In this document: in pieces, positions 29,491-38,560 of the stretch
Position numbering within the stretch: the first letter of the stretch is position 1
Layout of the letters: each line of letters begins with the position of its first letter
Assembly (NCBI RefSeq): GCF_015773195.1
Contig: NZ_JADWYK010000004.1
Location: 350,816-414,815 of the forward strand
DNA from: Hymenobacter guriensis
Lineage (GTDB): Bacteria > Bacteroidota > Bacteroidia > Cytophagales > Hymenobacteraceae
Direction: 5' to 3'
Length of the DNA stretch: 64,000 bases
Translations under genes and position numbers: made by a program
Notes under the pieces: generated by a model
Databases searched by the model: none
Seen by the model: only the letters and a program-made list of their open reading frames with translations
What the model was told of the DNA's origin: nothing

Positions 29491-29705
29491 ATGGTTTTAC
29501 GGGGCGCCTGGTGTCCCAATAAGGTTTTGAGCGGCAGTTGACTAGGATAATTAATTTTTAACTTCCTTTTAATCCAATTATACAATCCGAAAGCTCAACC
29601 GGGTGCGTAGGCATATCACGCACCAGCTAGGTTGCGGTTGCCCCGATGAGGCGGGCGGCCCGGCATGTGGAACGTGTATTTCTCACTTTTTTACCTTATC
29701 TGAGT
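29491..29705 (+). other. Upstream region of the DUF4394 gene
   Basis: The stretch has an AT-rich core (TAATTAATTTTTAACTTCC near 29550-29570) with a TTG near 29538, which could form a promoter. No further gene is visible. In-frame ATG/TTG codons at 29646 and earlier are not preferred as starts because a signal peptide begins after 29706. Confidence 0.35.
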
Positions 29706-32700
29706 ATGCCAACACCCCTACTCCCGCCGCGGCTGCGCCTTCCGGGAAACAACCCCTCCCTTCGCCGCTGGACCCTGGGCCTGGGGCTGCTGCTGACTTC
29801 GGCCGGCGCGGCTTCCGCCCAAACCATCTACGGCCTCTCGGGCACCAACAACAACAAGCTGGTGAGCTTCGCGGCTGCCTCGCCCGGCACGCTCACGTCC
29901 ACCAACATTTCGGGCCTGGCCAATGGGCAGATGCTGGTGGGGCTTGATTTCCGGCCCGCTACCGGCGAGCTATATGCCCTGGGCTACAACGCCGCGGCGG
30001 CCTCGCCGGCCACCAATGCCCAGCTGTACGTCATCAACCGCAGCACCGGGGCCGCCACGGCCGTGGGCAGCGCCAGCCGCCTGGAGCTGGGCGGCAGCTC
30101 GGAGCGCATTGGCTTCGACTTCAACCCCACCGTGGACCGCATCCGGATAGTAAGCTCTAACGACTTCAACTACCGCCTGCACCCCACCACCGGCGCCATT
30201 GTGGATGGCAACGCCGTCCTGGACGGGGTGCAGCCCGATGGTACCCTGGCCTACGCCCCCGCCGACGCCAACGCGGGCCAGAACCCCGGCGTGGGCACGG
30301 CCGCCTACACCAACTCCTTTATCGGCAGCACCAGCACCACGCTGTATGTGATAGACGAGCTGGCCGGCCGCCTGCTGACCCAGAACCCGCCCAATGCCGG
30401 CACCCTCAACACCGCGGGCACCCTGCCCGGCTTCTCGGGCGCTTCCGCCGTCGACGCCGACATCTACTTCGACCCCGCCACGCGCACCAACGACGCCTTT
30501 CTGCTGGCCACCGCCGACCCCGGCGCCGGCCCGGAGCGCTCCACCCTGTACCGCCTCAACCTGGACAACGGCACGCTGGGCACGCCGGCTCTTATCGGTG
30601 GCCCCAGCGACCAGCTCAGTGACATTGCCGTGCTGATTAACCGTACGGCTCCGGCCCCCAGCGGGCAGCTGCTCTACGCCGTGAGTTCCACCAACAACCT
30701 GCTGAGCTTCTACTCGGGCACGCCGGGCTTCATCAACTCGGCCACCCCTATTACGGGCATAGCCGCCGGCCAGACGCTGGCAGGTACCGACTTTCGCCCC
30801 AACACCGGGCAGCTGTTCGGGCTGGGCTACAACCCCACCAACGGCGAGTCGCGCCTCTACGTGATTGACCGCAGCACGGCCGTGGCTACGCCCGTGGGCT
30901 CCGGCCCCATCACCCTGAATCTGGGCACTACCACCGCAGCCGTCAACGGCATCGGCTTCGACTTCAACCCCACCGTGGACCGCCTCCGGGTGACGAGCCT
31001 GAACCAAAGCAACTACCGCCTCAACCCCAATAATGGCGCTATTGTGGATGGCAACGCCGCCGAAGCGGGGGTGCAGCCCGACGGCGACCTGAAGTTTGTG
31101 GACGGGACCACGGGCACGCCTACCATTGGGGCGGTGGCTTACACCAACTCCTACGTGGGCGCTACCAGCACCACGCTCTACGACATAGATGGGGTGCGCA
31201 ACCGGCTCTTCGTGCAAACCAACCCCAACGCCGGGGAGCTGACGGCCGTGAACGGCAATGCCCTGTTTGCGGACGCCGGCAGCTCGAACATCGACCTGGA
31301 TGTGTACTTCGACCCCTCGGCCCTGGTAAACCGGGCCTTTGCCGTGTCGGACGCGGGCAGCGGCAGCCCGGCAGGCTTCAGCACCCTGTATTCCGTGAAC
31401 CTGCTGGGTGCCAGCACCAGCAGCCTGGGCGTGATTGGCGGGGGCATTCCGGTACGCGACGTGGCGGCCTTCCTGACCGGAGCCAATGCCTCGGCCCCAC
31501 TCTCCGGCCGCCTGCTCTACGGCGTGGCCGGCGGCAACCTGGTATCGTTCGGCTCGGGCAACCCCGAAGTGATTCGGACAGCCGTGAACATCACCGGCCT
31601 GGGCACCGGGCAAGTGGTAGCCGGGGTTGATTTCCGGCCCGCTACCGGCGCCTTGTATGCCTTAGGCTACGATGCCCCCAACCAGCAGGCTCAGCTCTAC
31701 ACCCTGAACACCACCACCGGGGCCCTCACGGCCGTAGGCGGCGTGAACAATCTGGCCCTGGGCACCAGCGCGGCCGGCATCGGCTTCGACTTCAACCCCG
31801 TGCCTGACCGTATCCGGGTTGTAGGGGCCGGCGGCGTCAATTACCGCCTCAACCCAACGGTGGGCACCGATGTGGTCACCACCGATGGCACCACCGGCCG
31901 CAGCCTGAGCGCCGCCGCCTACACCAACAACGACAACAACACGGCTACGGGCACGGCCCTCTACGCCTACGAGCAGAGCACCAATCAGGTAATCGTGTTC
32001 AGTGACCCCAACGCGGGTACCAACTCGGTGCGGGGCGCTTCGGGCATCACGGTGAACCCCGGCGTGGACTTCGACATCTTCGCCGATGTAGCTGACCCCG
32101 CCACGCCCGACAACACGGCCTATCTGGTGGCCACGCCCACCGGCAGCACTTCCGACAACCTGTACACCGTGGCCCTGGGCTCCGGCGCGGCTTCACTCGT
32201 GGGCCGCATCGGCTCGGGCTCGAACCTGACCGGTCTGGCCGCCTTCCTGGAGCCGGCTCCCGTGCTGACTGGCGACCTGACCTGGACCGGCGCCGTGGAT
32301 ACCGACTGGGGCACAGCCGGCAACTGGCTGCCCATGCAGGTGCCCACCGCCACCAGCAACGTCATTATCCCGAACGTGGCCAACGACCCAGTGGTGGATG
32401 ACGCTCAGCAGGCCAACAACCTGACCCTGGGCAGCGGCGCCACCCTCTTCACTGCCAACGGCGGCGTGCTCACGGTGAACGGTGCCTTCACCAACAACGG
32501 CGGCCTGACCGATGGCACCGGCACCGGCGAAGTGCGCTTTATGGGTGCCGCTGCGCAGACCATCAGCGGCTCGACGACGATGTTCAACAACCTCACGGTA
32601 GGCTCGGCCGGCGTGCTGGCAGGTGGCCCGGTGCAGGTGCAGCGCGTGCTGCTCCTCAACGGCAACCTGACCTCGAACGGCAACCTGACCCTGCTCTCCA

Positions 32701-34142
32701 ATGCCGAGGGCACGGCCCACGTGGTGAACACCAGCGGCGCGGTACTGGGCACGGCCACTGTGCAGCGCTACATCCTGTCCAGCAACAACGGCCTGGGCTA
32801 CCGCCACTATTCCTCCCCCGTGGTGAGCACCACGGTGGCCGATCTGGCCACGACTGGCTTCACGCCCGTGGTAAACCCGGCTTACAACACTTCGGAGACT
32901 CCAGGCAGCGTAAAGGCTTACCCGACCGTGTTCGGCTACGACGAGCAGCGCCTCGACACCAGCCCGGCTACCGCGCTGGCGCCCTTCACCAAGGGCTGGT
33001 TTTCCCCGGCCAGCCTGGCTAGCTCCCTGGAGCGCGGCCGCGGCTACACCGTGAACCTGCCCGGCACGGCCCTGGTCGATTTCGAAGGCACGCTCAACAA
33101 CGGCCCCATTGCCCAAACCGGCCTGACCCGCACCACCACCGACGCGGCCAGCTCCGGCTGGCACCTGCTAGGCAACCCCTACCCCTCGCCCATCGACTGG
33201 TCGGCCCTCTACCAGAGCGGAGCGTCGGGCCTGAACGGAGCCGTGTACATCTTCGCCTCCTCGGGCCAGTACAGCGGCAATTACAGCTCCTTCGTAAACG
33301 GGGTGCCGTTTAATGGCCAGAACATTGCCGCTGCCCAGGGCTTCTTTGTGCGGGTGACCACGCCCGGCACGACCGGCTCGCTCACCTTCAGCAATGCCGC
33401 CCGCCTGACGACCTATGCCAGCCCCGCCTTCCAGCGCGGCACCGGCGAGCAGCGCCCCCTCGTGCAGCTCGACTTGCTGGGCCAGAACCAGGCCGATGCT
33501 ACCTACGCCTATTGGGAGCAGGGTGCTACCCCCGGCTTCGACGCCAGGTTTGATGCCGTGAAGTTCCCCGTGCGCTCGGGACTGTCCCTGGCTTTGCTGG
33601 CCGGCACCGAGGAAATGAGCATCAGCGGCCTGCCCGCCCTGAACGCGGCTACTACCACGGAGCTGCCCCTGACGGTGCGCGTGCCCGCGGCCGGCACCTA
33701 CACCCTGCACGCGGCCCAGCTGCTGAACCTGCCCGCCGGCATGAAAGCTTATTTGCGCGACGCGCAGACCGGCCAGCTGACGGATCTGAATGCCCAGCCC
33801 CGCTACGCGTTTAGCACCACCGCCGACGGCCTGCAGGCTCCGCGCTTTACGCTGGTGCTCAGCGCCAGCAGTGTGCTGGCCGCGGCTCCGGCGGCCCTGC
33901 GCGAGCAGGTAGCCCTCTACCCCAACCCCGCCCGCGACGCCGTGCGCGTGCTGCTGCCCGCCAGCCTGAGCAAGCAGCCGGTGGAAGCCGTGCTGGTCAA
34001 CAGCCTGGGCCAGACAGTCCGGCGGCAGGCCGTAGCCGCAGACCAGCGCAGCCTGAGCCTGCGGGACCTGGCCCCGGGCGTATACACCGTGCAGCTGCGC
34101 ACGGCCCAGGGCCTGATTGCCAAGCGCCTGGTAGTACAATAA
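29706..34142 (+). CDS. Giant DUF4394 repeat protein with T9SS sorting domain
   Basis: 1478 residues. After a signal peptide (LGLGLLLTSAGAASAQ) come three tandem DUF4394 domains of about 270 residues (roughly residues 40-320, 320-600 and 600-860). Each has copies of 'GLDFRPATGELYALGYN' and GFDFNPTVDRIRIVS...NYRLHPTTGAIVDGN. The middle is beta-rich, with spaced Asn/Gly repeats. The last 75 residues (VALYPNPARDAVRV...PGVYTVQLRTAQGLIAKRLVVQ) are a type A T9SS sorting domain. It is therefore exported and anchored or released at the cell surface. The ATG at 29706 is chosen for the signal peptide. Confidence 0.9.
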   Translation: MPTPLLPPRLRLPGNNPSLRRWTLGLGLLLTSAGAASAQTIYGLSGTNNNKLVSFAAASPGTLTSTNISGLANGQMLVGLDFRPATGELYALGYNAAAASPATNAQLYVINRSTGAATAVGSASRLELGGSSERIGFDFNPTVDRIRIVSSNDFNYRLHPTTGAIVDGNAVLDGVQPDGTLAYAPADANAGQNPGVGTAAYTNSFIGSTSTTLYVIDELAGRLLTQNPPNAGTLNTAGTLPGFSGASAVDADIYFDPATRTNDAFLLATADPGAGPERSTLYRLNLDNGTLGTPALIGGPSDQLSDIAVLINRTAPAPSGQLLYAVSSTNNLLSFYSGTPGFINSATPITGIAAGQTLAGTDFRPNTGQLFGLGYNPTNGESRLYVIDRSTAVATPVGSGPITLNLGTTTAAVNGIGFDFNPTVDRLRVTSLNQSNYRLNPNNGAIVDGNAAEAGVQPDGDLKFVDGTTGTPTIGAVAYTNSYVGATSTTLYDIDGVRNRLFVQTNPNAGELTAVNGNALFADAGSSNIDLDVYFDPSALVNRAFAVSDAGSGSPAGFSTLYSVNLLGASTSSLGVIGGGIPVRDVAAFLTGANASAPLSGRLLYGVAGGNLVSFGSGNPEVIRTAVNITGLGTGQVVAGVDFRPATGALYALGYDAPNQQAQLYTLNTTTGALTAVGGVNNLALGTSAAGIGFDFNPVPDRIRVVGAGGVNYRLNPTVGTDVVTTDGTTGRSLSAAAYTNNDNNTATGTALYAYEQSTNQVIVFSDPNAGTNSVRGASGITVNPGVDFDIFADVADPATPDNTAYLVATPTGSTSDNLYTVALGSGAASLVGRIGSGSNLTGLAAFLEPAPVLTGDLTWTGAVDTDWGTAGNWLPMQVPTATSNVIIPNVANDPVVDDAQQANNLTLGSGATLFTANGGVLTVNGAFTNNGGLTDGTGTGEVRFMGAAAQTISGSTTMFNNLTVGSAGVLAGGPVQVQRVLLLNGNLTSNGNLTLLSNAEGTAHVVNTSGAVLGTATVQRYILSSNNGLGYRHYSSPVVSTTVADLATTGFTPVVNPAYNTSETPGSVKAYPTVFGYDEQRLDTSPATALAPFTKGWFSPASLASSLERGRGYTVNLPGTALVDFEGTLNNGPIAQTGLTRTTTDAASSGWHLLGNPYPSPIDWSALYQSGASGLNGAVYIFASSGQYSGNYSSFVNGVPFNGQNIAAAQGFFVRVTTPGTTGSLTFSNAARLTTYASPAFQRGTGEQRPLVQLDLLGQNQADATYAYWEQGATPGFDARFDAVKFPVRSGLSLALLAGTEEMSISGLPALNAATTTELPLTVRVPAAGTYTLHAAQLLNLPAGMKAYLRDAQTGQLTDLNAQPRYAFSTTADGLQAPRFTLVLSASSVLAAAPAALREQVALYPNPARDAVRVLLPASLSKQPVEAVLVNSLGQTVRRQAVAADQRSLSLRDLAPGVYTVQLRTAQGLIAKRLVVQ

Positions 34143-34221
34143 ACCCAGCGAGCGGCCGGCGCTCCGGCGGCGGCTGCTCTACCGGGTTGCTTTTTCTTTG
34201 ACTTAGCCTTAGATTTTTCAG

Positions 34222-34437
34222 ATGAACCGATTTCCCTTCCTTCTGCGCGCCTGCGGCCTCACCGTGGCCCTGTTCTGCTGCACCACGTTGGTCCACGCCC
34301 AAAGCGAAGAGCCGCCCGAGGGGGGCCCCAAGCCCGAGGACCCCACCGCTGTTCCCATTGACGGGGGCGCTTCCCTGCTGCTGGCCGCCGGTGTGGGCCT
34401 AGGCGTGCGCCATCTGCGGCGCCGGAAAAAAGTCTGA
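34222..34437 (+). CDS. Small PID-CTERM-like sorted protein
   Basis: 71 residues: a signal peptide ending VHAQ, a short acidic Pro-rich spacer (EEPPEGGPKPEDPT), then VPIDGGASLLLAAGVGLG and a basic end (RHLRRRKKV). The P-I-D-G-G motif, hydrophobic helix and Arg/Lys end are the layout of PID-CTERM sorting signals known in Bacteroidota, thought to be processed by an exosortase-like enzyme. It follows the T9SS protein by 79 bases and may share its message. The mature peptide would be only about 20 residues. Confidence 0.75.
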   Translation: MNRFPFLLRACGLTVALFCCTTLVHAQSEEPPEGGPKPEDPTAVPIDGGASLLLAAGVGLGVRHLRRRKKV

Positions 34438-34457
34438 ACTGTCAGCTGTACTACACT

Positions 34458-34509
34458 TCAATAGCAAAGAAGGCCCGGATGCATGCATCCGGGCCTTCTT
34501 TGCTATTGA
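34458..34509. terminator. 52-base perfect palindrome, bidirectional terminator
   Basis: Arms 34458-34483 and 34484-34509 are exactly complementary with no spacer (the centre is TGCATGCA). The GC core is flanked by AAAGAAGG/CCTTCTTT. It ends the DUF4394/PID-CTERM unit on the plus strand and could also stop minus-strand rtcB transcripts. Confidence 0.85.
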
Positions 34510-34617
34510 GCTATCAGGCACTAATCTGTCTGCAGTAAAGTACGGTTCTTGCCTGCGTCCGTGGTTACAATGCGGCTATCCACCGGCACGTACGACGGGC
34601 AAGGGCAAGCCCCGACC

Positions 34618-36054
34618 CTACTCGCCCCCGTACTTGCTTTTGCCGGCGCCACCGGCGTCCATGCGCACGATTTTGGGCTGAAACGAGCCGAGGACATCTA
34701 CCAGGTCTTGCTGATGCGCCATCACTTGGTGAATGTCTTTGTAGGCCATGGGGGCTTCGTCAAGGCCGCCGCCGATGAGCTCCACACCCTGGTCGCGCAG
34801 CAGGCGGCGCAGTTCGCCTTCAGTTACCTGCAGCTTGGCCTGCGTACGCGAGAGGCGCCGCCCCGCTCCGTGCGAGGCCGACTGGATGGAGTCCTGCTCC
34901 CCGCGGCCGCGCACAATAAAGCCGGGCGCCGTCATGGAGCCGGGAATGACGCCCAGCACGCCCTGGCCGGCCGGCGTGGCGCCCTTGCGGTGGACTATAG
35001 CTTCTCGGCCATCGGGCAGCTGCTCTTTCCAGGCGAAGTTGTGGTGATTTTCGACCTTGGCCAAGGCCTCCTGCCCCAGGGCCTTGCTCAGACGGCGGTG
35101 AATGTCGCGGTGGCAGGCGGAGGCGTAGTCTCCGGCCAGGTTCATGGCGGCCCAGTACTCCTGCCCTTCCTGGGTGTCGAGGCCCAGCCAAGCCAGGTAG
35201 CGAGCCTCGGGCGGCAGCGGGCACTTATTCATGGCCACTTTGGTGTAGTGCTGGGCAATGGCCGCGCCCAGTCCGCGGGAGCCGCTGTGCGAAAGCAGCC
35301 CCAGGTACTGGCCCACGGGTAGGTTCAGGTCGTTGTCTTCGGCCGTAATGTCCACCACGCCCCACTCCACGAAGTGGTTGCCGGAGCCCGAGGACCCCAG
35401 CTGGTTGATGGCGGCTTCGCGCTTGCCCCGCACCACCCCGATTTCCCGGAACTCGGGCCGCGCCAGCACCGGGTCGTCGGCGGGGTTCTTGAACACTTCC
35501 TTGTTGCCGAACCGGGTGTGGTTGTGGAGCAGCTTTTTCAGCTCGTCGCGGCGCTGCTCTAAGTAGCGGGCCGGCACATCAAACACCGACAAGGCCATGC
35601 GGCAGCCAATGTCCATGCCTACCCCGTAGGGAATGACGGCGTTATCCACGGCCAGCACGCCCCCAATGGGCAGGCCATAGCCCTGGTGAGCATCGGGCAT
35701 CAGCGCCCCATCGATGGTGACAGGTAGCTGCATGGCGGTGTCCATCTGCTTGCGGGCCCCGTCCTCAATGAAAGCGTCGCCGTAGCGGCGGTAGTCCTTG
35801 ATGCTGGGGTTGAGCTGCACGTCGCGGCTGGGCTGGGGCACCAGCTCCTGGGCCAGGGGCCGCCAGGTTTGGTCGCGTACATACTTGAAGGGGTCGGCCT
35901 TGATTTCGCGCAGCAAAGCCAGGGCGCTGCCTTTATCGAGCCGGCGCAGCTCGCGCTGGTCGAGGATATCCAGCGCCAGGCTGATCTGTTTATCGTCGGT
36001 GAAGCCCAGCTGGCGCAGGTCTTTGCCGTGGAGCTTGTTGGTTGCTTTAGCCAT
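34618..36054 (-). CDS. rtcB: RtcB-type RNA ligase (paralogue 1)
   Basis: 478 residues. RtcB joins RNA ends carrying a 2',3'-cyclic phosphate or 3'-phosphate to 5'-OH ends, using GTP and Mn. The metal Cys151 (GVGMDIGCRM), the LSHSGSRGLG block, the metal-binding VENHHNFAWKE, and the guanylylated His395 in SASHGAGRRLSRTQA are all present, so it should be active. The chosen ATG is at 36052-36054 (MAKATNK). It ends with a short GAGKSKYGGE tail absent from the second copy. It is last in the minus-strand RNA-repair run, after a hairpin that may separate its transcript. Confidence 0.95.
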   Translation of the reverse strand: MAKATNKLHGKDLRQLGFTDDKQISLALDILDQRELRRLDKGSALALLREIKADPFKYVRDQTWRPLAQELVPQPSRDVQLNPSIKDYRRYGDAFIEDGARKQMDTAMQLPVTIDGALMPDAHQGYGLPIGGVLAVDNAVIPYGVGMDIGCRMALSVFDVPARYLEQRRDELKKLLHNHTRFGNKEVFKNPADDPVLARPEFREIGVVRGKREAAINQLGSSGSGNHFVEWGVVDITAEDNDLNLPVGQYLGLLSHSGSRGLGAAIAQHYTKVAMNKCPLPPEARYLAWLGLDTQEGQEYWAAMNLAGDYASACHRDIHRRLSKALGQEALAKVENHHNFAWKEQLPDGREAIVHRKGATPAGQGVLGVIPGSMTAPGFIVRGRGEQDSIQSASHGAGRRLSRTQAKLQVTEGELRRLLRDQGVELIGGGLDEAPMAYKDIHQVMAHQQDLVDVLGSFQPKIVRMDAGGAGKSKYGGE

Positions 36055-36088
36055 AACGAAGAGCAAAGGGTGGAACTCCTCTAGCGCA

Positions 36089-36119
36089 AAGCCGCCGCTG
36101 CGGGTTGCAGCGGCGGCTT
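36089..36119 (-). terminator. Hairpin between the 2OG oxygenase and rtcB (paralogue 1)
   Basis: AAGCCGCCGCTGC (36089-36101) pairs with GCAGCGGCGGCTT (36107-36119). On the minus strand it is followed by TTTGCGC, so termination may be partial. Confidence 0.65.
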
Positions 36120-36140
36120 ATTACAAGGCTACTTAAAGGC

Positions 36141-36692
36141 TTACCCGGCCGGTAGACGGTACATTACATCAGTGCGGAGCACGTACTTCACGCCCTGCGT
36201 TACGGTATGCCCCAAGTGGTAGAGGCCGTGCTCAAACAGCAGCAGCCGCCCTTGTTTAGGCCAGACGCGCAGGTTGCGAAAAGCCGTGTCGCCCCCCTGG
36301 AAGTTGTCGTTCAAATACACCATAAAGGTGAACAGGCTAGCCTCCGTGGGGCTGCGCACGTAGCTCGCGTCGTAGTGGCCCCGGAACTGCTGGCCTTGCT
36401 GGTAGCGGTAGAAGCGGAACAGCTCGTTGAGGCCCAGGGCCTGGCTGTTGCCAAACCGGTCAGGAATGAATGACTGGGCTTTTTCCCAGAGTTTCTGGGC
36501 CAGTTCCTCGTTGGAATAGAACGCCCGGCTGTTGTTGCGCACACTGGGTACGAGCCGGGCCCCGGAGGTTGTAGTCACCTTAGCCGCCTCGTAGCCCAGC
36601 TGCTCGCTTAGCGCCATGTACTCCAGGCACTCCGTCCGGCTCAGGAAGTCATCGACAGTAAAGATGGATTCGGCTAGTTGGGTGCAGGTCAT
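36141..36692 (-). CDS. 2OG-Fe(II) oxygenase (prolyl-4-hydroxylase type)
   Basis: 183 residues with the double-stranded beta-helix signature: iron ligands HxD in RGHYDASYV, distal His in LYHLGHTVTQG, and Arg in YVLRTDVMY for 2-oxoglutarate. The 'LFTFMVYLNDNFQGGDTAF' strand is typical of P4H-like enzymes. Such enzymes hydroxylate proteins, and some act on nucleic acids or their modifying factors. It sits between two rtcB genes on the same strand, which raises the possibility that it modifies a component of the RNA repair machinery; that is inference only. Confidence 0.85.
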   Translation of the reverse strand: MTCTQLAESIFTVDDFLSRTECLEYMALSEQLGYEAAKVTTTSGARLVPSVRNNSRAFYSNEELAQKLWEKAQSFIPDRFGNSQALGLNELFRFYRYQQGQQFRGHYDASYVRSPTEASLFTFMVYLNDNFQGGDTAFRNLRVWPKQGRLLLFEHGLYHLGHTVTQGVKYVLRTDVMYRLPAG

Positions 36693-36748
36693 TGTGAGTG
36701 AGGATATAAAAACTAAAAAACACTTGCGCCGATTCTAGCGCTTACCAT

Positions 36749-36837
36749 CTGTCATCCTGAGCGGAGTGAAGGCTCTTATCACACCTGAACGACTTGTTCT
36801 GACGAGAGAAGGCCCTTTGCTGTGCTCAGGATGACAG
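36749..36837. repeat. Palindromic element, GTCATCCTGAGC type
   Basis: CTGTCATCCTGAGC (36749-36762) is mirrored by GCTCAGGATGACAG (36824-36837). The interior is only loosely paired. It belongs to the GTCAT-N3-GAGC family seen at five other places in the window, and lies between the oxygenase and rtcB paralogue 2. Confidence 0.8.
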
Positions 36838-36861
36838 TAACCGAACACGCTATCCTGATAC

Positions 36862-38265
36862 CTACGCGGCTCCGTCCATCCGCACGATTTTGGGCGTGAA
36901 GGTGCCGAGTACATCTACCAGGTCCTGCTGGCTTTCCATCACGGTGTGGATGTCTTTGTAGGCCTGCGGGGCTTCGTCGAGGCCGCCGCCAATGAGCTCC
37001 ACGCCGTGCTGCTGCAGGTGGCGGCGCACGTCGGCTTCGCCCAGCTCGGCTTTAGCCCGGGTACGCGACATCAGCCGGCCCGCCCCGTGGGAGGCAGAGC
37101 CGAGCGAATCGGCCACGCCCCGCCCGCGCACGATAAAGCCGGGCGCGGTCATGGAGCCAGGGATGATGCCCAGCACGCCTTTGCCAGCCGGGGTAGCGCC
37201 CTTGCGGTGCACAATCACCTCCCGGCCATCAGCAAGACGCTCCTTCCAAGCGAAGTTGTGGTGGTTTTCCACTTTCGCCAGGGGCCGCTCGCCCAGGGCC
37301 CGGGCCACGCGTTGGTGAATCTGGTGGTGGCAGGCCGAGGCGTAGTCCCCGGCCAGGTTCATGGCCGCCCAGTATTCCTGCCCGGCCTCGGAGTCAAGCG
37401 TGAGCCAGGCCAGGTGCTGAGCCTCGGCGGGCAACTTGCAGACGTCCTTGGCCAGGTTGGTGTAGTGCTGAGCCACGGCCGCGCCCAGCCCACGGGAGCC
37501 GGAGTGCGAAAGCAGCCCCAGGTACTGACCTACCGGCACGCCCATTTCGTTCGTCGCGTCGGTGACTTCAACGATGCCGAACTCCACGAAGTGGTTGCCG
37601 GAGCCGGAGGTGCCAATCTGCGCAATGGCCGACTCGTGCTTGTTGCGCAGGAAGGGAATGGAAGCAAACTCGTCCCGCTCCAGCACCTCGTGGCCCATTT
37701 TCTGACCGTGGCGGAACACGTCCCGGTTGCCGAACTTGGTAGTAGTCAGCAGCACGTTACGCAGCTCCTGCACCCGCTGGGAGAGATATTGAGGAGGCAA
37801 GGCGAAGACGGACAAGGCCATCCGGCAGCCGATATCTACCCCCACGGCGTAGGGAATCACGGCGTTGTCGGTAGCCAGCACGCCCCCTATAGGCAGGCCA
37901 TAGCCAAAGTGGGCGTCGGGCATGAGGGCTCCGGCTACCGTCACGGGCAGCTTCATGGCCGTTTCCATCTGGTGGATGGCCCCGGCCTCGATGTGCTCAG
38001 CCCCGAACGTGACGTAGGGCTTCCGCTCGGTGAGGGCAATGTGGCGGCTGGGTGCGGGCAGCAGCGCGGCGGCCGTATGGCTCCAGTCGAGGTCGGTGAG
38101 GAAGTTGCTGGGGGTTTGCAGGATGAGGTTGAGCAGCGCCAGCTGATCGGTGTGCGAGAGGCGCTTGAGGTGTTTGCGCTGCAGTTGGGCCAGCGCCAGC
38201 CCAATGGCCCGGCCTTCGGGAAATCCGAGCTGGCGAAGGTCGTTGCCGCGTAATTGATTGGCCAT
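36862..38265 (-). CDS. rtcB: RtcB-type RNA ligase (paralogue 2)
   Basis: 467 residues, the same domain order as the first copy, with Cys147 (GVDIGCRM), LSHSGSRGLG, VENHHNFAWKE and the guanylylated His393 (SASHGAGRLMSRT). The N-terminal ~75 residues, which in RtcB bind the archease partner and RNA, are where the two copies differ most. The active sites look equally intact, so they may act on different RNA ends or partners. This copy lies just downstream (minus strand) of the Y-RNA-like array, from which it is separated by about 180 bases. Confidence 0.95.
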   Translation of the reverse strand: MANQLRGNDLRQLGFPEGRAIGLALAQLQRKHLKRLSHTDQLALLNLILQTPSNFLTDLDWSHTAAALLPAPSRHIALTERKPYVTFGAEHIEAGAIHQMETAMKLPVTVAGALMPDAHFGYGLPIGGVLATDNAVIPYAVGVDIGCRMALSVFALPPQYLSQRVQELRNVLLTTTKFGNRDVFRHGQKMGHEVLERDEFASIPFLRNKHESAIAQIGTSGSGNHFVEFGIVEVTDATNEMGVPVGQYLGLLSHSGSRGLGAAVAQHYTNLAKDVCKLPAEAQHLAWLTLDSEAGQEYWAAMNLAGDYASACHHQIHQRVARALGERPLAKVENHHNFAWKERLADGREVIVHRKGATPAGKGVLGIIPGSMTAPGFIVRGRGVADSLGSASHGAGRLMSRTRAKAELGEADVRRHLQQHGVELIGGGLDEAPQAYKDIHTVMESQQDLVDVLGTFTPKIVRMDGAA

Positions 38266-38446
38266 ACTAATCGTGCGAACAACGTCGCGTGAGGTTAAAA
38301 GAAGAATGATGAACGAACTCCCCTCCTTTTTGAAAGAGGGGTACCCGAAGGGCGGGGCGGTTAACCGTGACAGCCGAAACCCTCTGAATCAGACAGTTTT
38401 CAATAGCACGGCACTCCACCTTAAAAAGGATGATTTTTCCCTGAAA
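38266..38446 (-). other. Leader between the Y-RNA array and rtcB paralogue 2
   Basis: The stretch has a CTCCCCTCCTTTTTGAAAGAGGGG-like arm pair around 38319-38342 resembling a motif near 28693-28720, and AAAAAGG/CCTT runs near 38420-38440 directly beyond the 3' end of the last Y-like unit, which on the minus strand read as T-rich. No gene is visible. It should hold the rtcB leader. Confidence 0.4.
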
Positions 38447-38542
38447 GCCGGAGCAACAGGCCGGCCCGCGTACATTGGGGTATACCGGAGGCATACTACC
38501 CGACAAGACAGGTCGAAGTAACGCGGGCCTACGGCATCCGGC
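38447..38542 (-). ncRNA. Y-RNA-like unit Y8 (no tRNA-like module)
   Basis: On the minus strand GCCGGA (38537-38542) pairs with TCCGGC (38447-38452) and GGCCCGCG (38522-38529) pairs with CGCGGGCC (38463-38470), both perfectly. The internal loop between them holds TGCCGTA on the 5' side and GTTGC on the 3' side, the conserved Y motif pair of this array, followed by TTACTTCG. The apical part is only a short hairpin; there is no T or D arm. The 3' flank runs into T-rich sequence. It is the last unit of the array. Confidence 0.75.
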
Positions 38543-38560
38543 CGGGAAGGCAGGTAGGTT

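Noticed and set aside
29970..31613. 547-codon minus-strand frame opposite the DUF4394 gene
   Set aside because: It is Ala/Gly/Val/Arg-rich with no domain, and mirrors the repeats of the real gene.
36946..38253. 435-codon plus-strand frame opposite rtcB paralogue 2
   Set aside because: RtcB motifs on the minus strand are complete; the opposite frame has low-complexity composition.
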